Translations under genes and position numbers: made by a program
The notes under the pieces: generated by a model
The model's input: the letters and a program-made list of their open reading frames with translations, nothing else
The model's database searches: none
Told to the model about the DNA's origin: nothing
Part shown: positions 59,489-64,000 of the stretch, one piece after another
Numbering within the stretch: position 1 is the stretch's first letter
Layout of the letters: each line of letters opens with the position of its first letter
Origin: Mycobacterium triplex
GTDB taxonomy: Bacteria > Actinomycetota > Actinomycetes > Mycobacteriales > Mycobacteriaceae
DNA length: 64,000 nt
NCBI RefSeq assembly: GCF_000689255.1
Contig: NZ_HG964446.1
Span: 5,259,784 to 5,323,783, forward strand
Direction of reading: 5' to 3'

Positions 59489-60496
59489 CTACTGGCCGAC
59501 GGCGCGAGGCAGGTCCCGGGGCCAGCCGTAGTGGTGTTGCGGCATCGCGTAGTCCAGGTGCTCGAAGATCGGGTCCTCGTCGTCGATCTCCAGCACCACC
59601 GCGCCGGGGCGGCGCAGCCGCGACGGGACCACGTCGTAGTCGCGGTCGCGCGCGTTTTCCACGCCCATGCGCGCGCGGGCCATCCGCTGCGTGCGGCGGC
59701 GACGGATCTTCTCCTCGATCCTGGTCTGTCGGCGCAGATAGCCCAGGTAGAGCACGGTGATCGCGGTGGCCACACCGCACACCCACCAGGCGGTGCGGCT
59801 GATCTCGAAGGCGGCCGTCGCCGAGCCGACCAGGATGACGGCCATCACCATCAGCACCTTTTTGCGGAAGGCGTACTTGCGGGCGCTGACGGCGGCCGCG
59901 GTCTTGGTGTCGAAGCGGCGCCGGCGCCGGGCGCTCGACGGCACCACGCGCTCGCGCACGCCCGGGTCGTCGTCCTCGGCCTCGGGCTCCAAACCGGACG
60001 AGTCCTCGACGTATTCGTACTCGTCGTCGAGGTGATCCTCGTCGTGCTCCCCTTCGTCCACCGGGGTTTCGACGGCCGCGGCGCCGGCTCCGGCCGGCAG
60101 GGCGTCCGAGTCTTCGACGACGTCGACGTCCAGGTAGTCGGGCTCGGCCGGCTCGGTGGCCGCCATCCGCATCACCACCGGACGGGCGGGGCGCAGCTCC
60201 TCGGTCTCGGCATCGGGCTCGTCGTCGGCCTCGGCGTGGTCGTCGCGGTGCTCCGCGTCGTCGAAGTCCTCGGCGGCCGAGTCCTCCGGTTTCCAGTCCG
60301 GATCGCTGCGGTGGCCCGCGGCCGGACCGCTGCGCCGCAGCAGGCGGGAACCGGCGCCGTTGAGCACCCGGGTGGCCAGCGCCACGTCGCTGGTGCGTCG
60401 CACGGCGTCGCGCTTGCTGATCAGCATCGGTACCAGCACGAACAGCCAGAGCACCACGAGCGAGATCCACAACAACGACTGCGGGATGCTTGGCAT
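59489..60496 (-). CDS. Rv0996-type single-pass/two-pass membrane protein, probable Glp receptor (GlpR/SepX-like)
   Basis: A 335-residue protein with an N-terminal helix (LLWISLVVLWLFVLVPMLI), a long acidic, disordered cytoplasmic-type region (residues 60-185), a paired helix region (KVLMVMAVILVGSATAAF, WWVCGVATAITVLYLGYL) and a basic tail with PSRLRRPGAVVLEIDDEDP. The layout fits the actinobacterial division protein that binds the gephyrin-like Glp/MoeA. The moeA-like gene lies two genes away, matching reported linkage. AGAAGGAG precedes the ATG at 60496. Confidence 0.75.
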   Translation of the reverse strand: MPSIPQSLLWISLVVLWLFVLVPMLISKRDAVRRTSDVALATRVLNGAGSRLLRRSGPAAGHRSDPDWKPEDSAAEDFDDAEHRDDHAEADDEPDAETEELRPARPVVMRMAATEPAEPDYLDVDVVEDSDALPAGAGAAAVETPVDEGEHDEDHLDDEYEYVEDSSGLEPEAEDDDPGVRERVVPSSARRRRRFDTKTAAAVSARKYAFRKKVLMVMAVILVGSATAAFEISRTAWWVCGVATAITVLYLGYLRRQTRIEEKIRRRRTQRMARARMGVENARDRDYDVVPSRLRRPGAVVLEIDDEDPIFEHLDYAMPQHHYGWPRDLPRAVGQ

Positions 60497-60573
60497 GATG
60501 ACCTGCTCCTTCTGGTCGGGATCCCCCACGAGGCCGATCGTTGACCCGCGCGGCCGGGACCTGTGACCAGCGC

Positions 60574-60591
60574 AATTACACACCTGTAATT
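60574..60591. promoter_or_regulatory. Palindrome upstream of the Rv0996-type gene
   Basis: AATTACA and TGTAATT form perfect 7-bp arms around CACC. The site is 78 nt before the Rv0996-type ATG, in a 212-bp AT-richer gap without other genes. It could bind a dimeric regulator; no known consensus matches with certainty. Confidence 0.35.
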
Positions 60592-60708
60592 TGCCTCAAT
60601 CAAGCATCACACGCCACATATGTCACGCCAGCCACAGATTTATTGCGATTTCCGCACGGCGGCGGCTCGGCGGCGGGTCGTCGAGCGCCGAAACGAAGCG
60701 CCAAGGAC

Positions 60709-61362
60709 CTACGCCCAGCGCGCGTGCCCGGCGCGGACCAGCGTCGACGCGACCGATCCGTAGACCTCCTCGGCCGTGATGGCCATTAGGAGATGGTCGC
60801 GCCACGCCCGGTCGACCTCGAGGTAACGCCGCAGCAGCCCCTCCTCGCGGAAGCCGACCTTGGCCAACACGGCCCGGCTCGCCAGGTTCTCCGGACGCAC
60901 GGTGGCCTCCACCCGATGCAGCATGACCGGCCCGAAGCAATGGTCCAGCCCCAGCGCCAACGCGCCGGTAGCCACCCCGCCGCCGGTCGCCGCGCTGGGC
61001 ACCCAGTAGCCGATCCACGCCGAGCGCAACGCGCCATGGGTGACGTTGCCGATGGTCAGCTGTCCGCAGAACTGCCCGTCCAGCTCGATCACGTACGGCA
61101 GCATGCGGCCGTTGCGGGCCTCGGCACGCAGGCCCGAACACAGCGCCGGCCACGCCGCGACGGTGTGCCGCATCGCCCAGTCACCGTCGGAAGTCGGCTC
61201 CCACGGCTCCAGATGCGCCCGGTCGGCCAACCGGTACCGGCTCCACTGGGCGCCATCGCGCATCCGCACCGCCCGCAACCGGACCACACCGGCGGCGACC
61301 CGCAGCGGCCCCACCGACGAGGGCCAACCGGGATGACGGGCGTGGGAGCGCAAGAGGTTCAC
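60709..61362 (-). CDS. rimJ: RimJ-like GNAT N-acetyltransferase
   Basis: A 217-residue acetyltransferase of the RimJ/RimL group (Rv0995 type). VVRLRAVRMRDGAQWSRYRLADRAHLEPWEPT is the characteristic RimJ start, and HRVEATVRPENLASRAVLAKVGFREEGLLRRYLEV the acetyl-CoA and C-terminal part. Related enzymes acetylate ribosomal protein S5 N-termini. The GTG is 21 nt after the moeA stop. It sits in the galU-moeA-rimJ-Rv0996 series conserved in mycobacteria. Confidence 0.9.
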   Translation of the reverse strand: MNLLRSHARHPGWPSSVGPLRVAAGVVRLRAVRMRDGAQWSRYRLADRAHLEPWEPTSDGDWAMRHTVAAWPALCSGLRAEARNGRMLPYVIELDGQFCGQLTIGNVTHGALRSAWIGYWVPSAATGGGVATGALALGLDHCFGPVMLHRVEATVRPENLASRAVLAKVGFREEGLLRRYLEVDRAWRDHLLMAITAEEVYGSVASTLVRAGHARWA

Positions 61363-61383
61363 GAGCGTGCGCAGCCGTTTACG

Positions 61384-62676
61384 TCAGCCGCGCTGGGCCA
61401 GGAACGCGACGTCGACGATCTCACCGGTCCGGATCTGTTCGGCCCCACTGGGAACCACAACTAGACAGTTTGCCTCAGCCAACGTCGCGAGCAAATGCGA
61501 CGACGCCCCCGGGCCTCCGCCCAGCGCCTGCACCAAATATTCACCGCTGTCCTGGTCACGCATCAGCTGGCCGCGCAGGTAACCCTTCCGGCCGGCCACC
61601 GACGTGATCGGCGACAGCGTGCGCGCCTGCACGATCCGGCGCATCGGCTGGCGCTTGCCCAGCGACAGCCGGATCAGCGGCCGAACCATCACCTCGAAGA
61701 CCACCAGCGCGCTGACCGGGTTGGAAGGCAACAGGAACACCGGCACACCGTCGCGCCCCAGCTGCCCGAACCCCTGCACCGAGCCGGGGTGCATGGCGAC
61801 CCGGACGACCTCCATGTCGCCCAGCTCGGACAGCACCACCCGCAGCGCCTCGGCGGCCGCACCCCCGACCCCGCCGGCGATCACCACGACCTCGGCGCGA
61901 TTGATCTGGCCCTGGACGATTTCGCCGAGCTCTGCCGGGTTGTTGGGCACAATGCCGACCCGGTTGACCTCCGCACCGGCATCCCGGGCCGCCGCCGCCA
62001 ACGCATAGGAGTTGACGTCGTAGACCTGCCCGTTGCTCGGGGTCCGCGAGATGTCGACCAGCTCGCCGCCCACCGCCATCACCGACACCCGCGGACGCGG
62101 ATGCACCAGCACCCGCTCCCGGCCGACCGCGGCGAGCAGGCCCACCTGCGCCGCACCGATGATCGTCCCGGCCCGCACCGCCACATCGCCGGGCTGGACG
62201 TCGTCGCCGGCGCGCCGCACGTAGGCGCCCGACGGCGCCCCGCGCAGGATCCGCACCTTCGACGTGCCGCCGTCGGTCCAGCGCAACGGCAGCACCGCGT
62301 CGGCCAGCGTCGGCAACGGCGCACCGGTCTGCACCCGGACGGCCTGCCGCGGCTGCAACCGGCTCGGCGTCCGGGCGCCGGCCTCAATGGTCCCCATCAC
62401 CGGCAGCACCAGCCCGCCGGCGCTGTCCTCGTCGGCCATCGGCTCGCCGGTCTCGTCGAGCGCAAGATCGCCGCCGACTTCGCCGACGCCCAGCACGTCG
62501 ACGCTGCGCACGGCGTAGCCGTCGATCGCGGCCTGATCGAAGCCGGGCAGCGGCCGCTCGGTCACCACTTCTTCGGCGCACAACAATCCCTGCGCCTCCG
62601 CGATCGCGACACGTATCGGGCGCGGTGCTACCGCGGCCGCCGTTATCCGGGCTTGCTGCTCCTCAACCGAACGCAT
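61384..62676 (-). CDS. moeA: MoeA/gephyrin-like protein (MoeA1 or Glp)
   Basis: A 430-residue protein with all MoeA domains: RPLPGFDQAAIDGYAV near residue 45, the central MoCF-type fold (VVVIAGGVGGAAAEALRVVL, FGQLGRDGVPVFLLPSNPVSALVVFEV) and a C-terminal beta domain. MoeA inserts molybdate into molybdopterin. In actinobacteria the copy linked to galU and the Rv0996-type gene is reported as Glp, a division protein with a similar fold. Here the canonical GG(T/S) of the active loop reads GGVGGA, which argues for the latter. The ATG at 62676 is preferred over upstream frames. Confidence 0.85.
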   Translation of the reverse strand: MRSVEEQQARITAAAVAPRPIRVAIAEAQGLLCAEEVVTERPLPGFDQAAIDGYAVRSVDVLGVGEVGGDLALDETGEPMADEDSAGGLVLPVMGTIEAGARTPSRLQPRQAVRVQTGAPLPTLADAVLPLRWTDGGTSKVRILRGAPSGAYVRRAGDDVQPGDVAVRAGTIIGAAQVGLLAAVGRERVLVHPRPRVSVMAVGGELVDISRTPSNGQVYDVNSYALAAAARDAGAEVNRVGIVPNNPAELGEIVQGQINRAEVVVIAGGVGGAAAEALRVVLSELGDMEVVRVAMHPGSVQGFGQLGRDGVPVFLLPSNPVSALVVFEVMVRPLIRLSLGKRQPMRRIVQARTLSPITSVAGRKGYLRGQLMRDQDSGEYLVQALGGGPGASSHLLATLAEANCLVVVPSGAEQIRTGEIVDVAFLAQRG

Positions 62677-62709
62677 CAGCCGCGCCTCTCTGCCGTCAAC
62701 ACGCCGTAT

Positions 62710-62760
62710 CGGGCCCGGTGAACGGACCAAGCCCGATCGCCCGGTCGTTCACCGGGCCCG
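62710..62760. terminator. Strong GC-rich hairpin between galU and moeA
   Basis: CGGGCCCGGTGAACG (62710-62724) and CGTTCACCGGGCCCG (62746-62760) are perfect 15-bp inverted arms with a 21-nt loop, 13 nt after the galU stop. This is the most stable stem seen in the window. No T-tract follows; mycobacterial terminators often lack one. It may end galU transcripts or reduce read-through to moeA. Confidence 0.65.
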
Positions 62761-62773
62761 GCATGGCGGCCGG

Positions 62774-63688
62774 CTACTGCTCGTTCAGGCCCAATCGCGC
62801 CACCAACCACCGCCGCAATTCCGGGCCGTAGTCGTCACGATCCAATGCAAAGTCAACCGCAGCCTTGAGGTAGCCGCCGGGATTTCCCAAGTCGTGTCGA
62901 GATCCGCGATGCACGACGACATGAACCGGGTGGCCCTCTTTGATCAGCAGCGCGATCGCGTCCGTGAGCTGTAGTTCGCCGCCGGCGCCGTGATCGATGC
63001 GGCGCAGGGCGTCGAAGATGGCGCGGTCGAGCACGTACCGGCCGGCCGCCGCGTACAGCGACGGGGCGTCGGAGGCCTTGGGCTTTTCGACCATGCCCTT
63101 GACCTTGAGGACGTCGGAACTGCCGGCACCCGGGACGGCCTCGACGTCGAACACACCGTAAGCGCTGATCTCCTCCGGCGTGACCTCGATGGCGCACAAC
63201 ACCGTGCCGCCATGCTCGGCGCGCACCTTGGACATCGTCTCCAGCACGCCGGTCGGCAGCACCAGGTCGTCGGGCAGCAGCACCATGACGGCGTCCTCGT
63301 CGGGCGTCAGGGTGGGCTCCACGCAGCCGATGGCGTGTCCCAGTCCGAGCGGCTCGGCCTGCACCACCGACTCGACCTTGATCAGCGCGGGCGCGCGACG
63401 CACCTTGGCCAGCATCGCCTTCTTGCCGCGCGCTTCGAGCGTGCCCTCCAGCACCAGGTCCTCGACGAAGTGCGCGACGACGCCGTCCTTGCCCTCGGAG
63501 GTGATGATGACCAGCCGCTCGGCGCCGGCCGCGGCCGCTTCCTCCGCGACCAGCTCGATGCCCGGCGTGTCGACGACGGGCAACAGCTCTTTGGGCACCG
63601 TCTTGGTGGCCGGCAGGAAACGGGTGCCCAGACCGGCTGCGGGGACGATCGCCGTGTATGGGATCGGGACTTCATCTGGCCGTGACAT
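62774..63688 (-). CDS. galU: UTP-glucose-1-phosphate uridylyltransferase
   Basis: A 304-residue nucleotidyltransferase making UDP-glucose. AIVPAAGLGTRFLPATKTVPKELLPVVDTPGIE is the diagnostic GalU start with the nucleotide loop and Lys, PLGLGHAIGCVEP and VLLPDDLVL follow, and GMVEKPKASDAPS is the sugar-phosphate part. UDP-glucose feeds cell wall, glycogen/trehalose and possibly the polysaccharide made by the locus at 17-29 kb. The ATG is 7 nt from a TATGGT -10 box, so the message is likely leaderless. Confidence 0.96.
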   Translation of the reverse strand: MSRPDEVPIPYTAIVPAAGLGTRFLPATKTVPKELLPVVDTPGIELVAEEAAAAGAERLVIITSEGKDGVVAHFVEDLVLEGTLEARGKKAMLAKVRRAPALIKVESVVQAEPLGLGHAIGCVEPTLTPDEDAVMVLLPDDLVLPTGVLETMSKVRAEHGGTVLCAIEVTPEEISAYGVFDVEAVPGAGSSDVLKVKGMVEKPKASDAPSLYAAAGRYVLDRAIFDALRRIDHGAGGELQLTDAIALLIKEGHPVHVVVHRGSRHDLGNPGGYLKAAVDFALDRDDYGPELRRWLVARLGLNEQ

Positions 63689-63695
63689 CGTTCAC

Positions 63696-63701
63696 ACCAT
63701 A
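63696..63701 (-). promoter_or_regulatory. -10 box for galU, leaderless geometry
   Basis: TATGGT on the minus strand (TANNNT) ends 7 nt before the galU ATG. Confidence 0.45.
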
Positions 63702-63764
63702 GCGCTCAGAGGGGTTGCCGCCGCTGCATGGCAGGCCGAATACCCATACTGTCATCGTTGACGC

Positions 63765-64000
63765 ATGACGACTCCGACCAAGGCCGCCGTGCGCGAGCAA
63801 GTGCTGGCGGCCCGAAGTCTAGTTGCCGACGACGTTCGGGCCGCCGAGGCGCGCATGCTCAACGAGCAGCTCGCGCTCACGGTGAGCAGCGGCAGCACCG
63901 TCTGCGCCTACGTTCCGGTGGGCACCGAGCCGGGCTCGGTCGCGATGCTCGACATGTTGCTGCAGCACTCGCGCCGCGTGCTGTTGCCCGTCGCGCGTAC
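63765..64000 (+). CDS. 5-formyltetrahydrofolate cyclo-ligase, N-terminal fragment
   Basis: Only the first 78 codons are inside the window. VREQVLAARSLVADDVRAAEARMLNEQL followed by VCAYVPVGTEPGSVAMLD matches the start of the 5-FTHF cyclo-ligase (MTHFS) fold, which returns 5-formyl-THF to the folate pool. The place next to galU, divergent across 76 bp, is that of Rv0992c in M. tuberculosis. TACTGT at 63747-63752 is a possible -10. Confidence 0.85.
   Translation, partial: MTTPTKAAVREQVLAARSLVADDVRAAEARMLNEQLALTVSSGSTVCAYVPVGTEPGSVAMLDMLLQHSRRVLLPVAR

Noticed and set aside
1..64000. CRISPR arrays, insertion sequences, prophage genes, rRNA operon
   Set aside because: No regularly spaced repeat set, transposase, integrase, phage structural gene or rRNA was seen on either strand.

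Overview
The window is chromosomal DNA of a slow-growing-type Mycobacterium. It is GC-rich throughout. It carries a PPE gene, RpfB, mycobacterial NmtR/CtpJ and KmtR homologues, and a backbone whose gene order I recognise as the M. tuberculosis Rv1016c-to-Rv0992c interval read in reverse: lpqT, rplY, pth, pks16, ispE, ksgA, rpfB, tatD, metG, pabB, rsmI, pmt, arcA, an alkB-like gene, a DUF5642 lipoprotein, the cAMP-dependent acyltransferase Pat, the Rv0996-type membrane protein, rimJ, moeA/glp, galU and the start of a 5-formyl-THF cyclo-ligase. The gene order comparison is from memory; nothing was searched.

Three blocks interrupt this backbone. (1) 5.7-8.8 kb, between ispE and ksgA: a divergent four-gene sugar module made of an unrecognised TIM-barrel-like enzyme and a Gfo/Idh dehydrogenase on one side, and a split Alg14/Alg13-type glycosyltransferase on the other. 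(2) 13.4-37.8 kb, between metG and pabB: a PAS protein, two TetR regulators, a shrunken PE-like ORF coupled to a PPE gene, then a Wzx/Wzy-style exopolysaccharide locus. That locus has an RmlC-like epimerase, a priming sugar-phosphate transferase, a flippase, a GT2-GT4 double glycosyltransferase, a BcsB-like envelope protein, a Wzc/CpsCD-like protein with a broken Walker A motif, and a polymerase. On the opposite strand follow a GAF-GGDEF-EAL c-di-GMP enzyme, two paralogous TIM-barrel lipoproteins and another glycosyltransferase. An FkbM methyltransferase and an ECF41-type sigma factor with its flavoprotein close the block. (3) 46.1-59.4 kb, between pat and a tRNA-Ala: a metal-homeostasis island (permease pair with a Zur-box-like palindrome, nmtR-ctpJ, kmtR-CDF exporter), followed by a catabolic-looking set (mycofactocin-type SDR, thiolase, NAD-binding reductase, sulfite-oxidase-like molybdoenzyme, P450).

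How the parts may work together. Block 2 looks like a complete lipid-linked polysaccharide pathway: prime on polyprenyl phosphate, extend, flip, polymerise, control chain length. A c-di-GMP enzyme sits beside it and secreted lipoproteins may process the product; this is inference from gene content and coupling. Block 3 pairs metal-sensing repressors directly with their exporters. The moeA/glp, rimJ and Rv0996-type genes near the right end probably include the actinobacterial gephyrin-like cell-division pair.

Regulatory texture. Many genes overlap by 4 nt (ATGA or GTGA). Several starts (SDR at 287, tatD, metG, rsmI, pmt, arcA, the alkB-like gene, kmtR, galU) have a TANNNT -10 hexamer 6-8 nt upstream of the start codon, the signature of leaderless transcripts. 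Two divergent pairs (tatD/metG and rsmI/pmt) share the same 24-bp architecture with overlapping -10 boxes. I found no CRISPR array, insertion sequence, integrase or rRNA.
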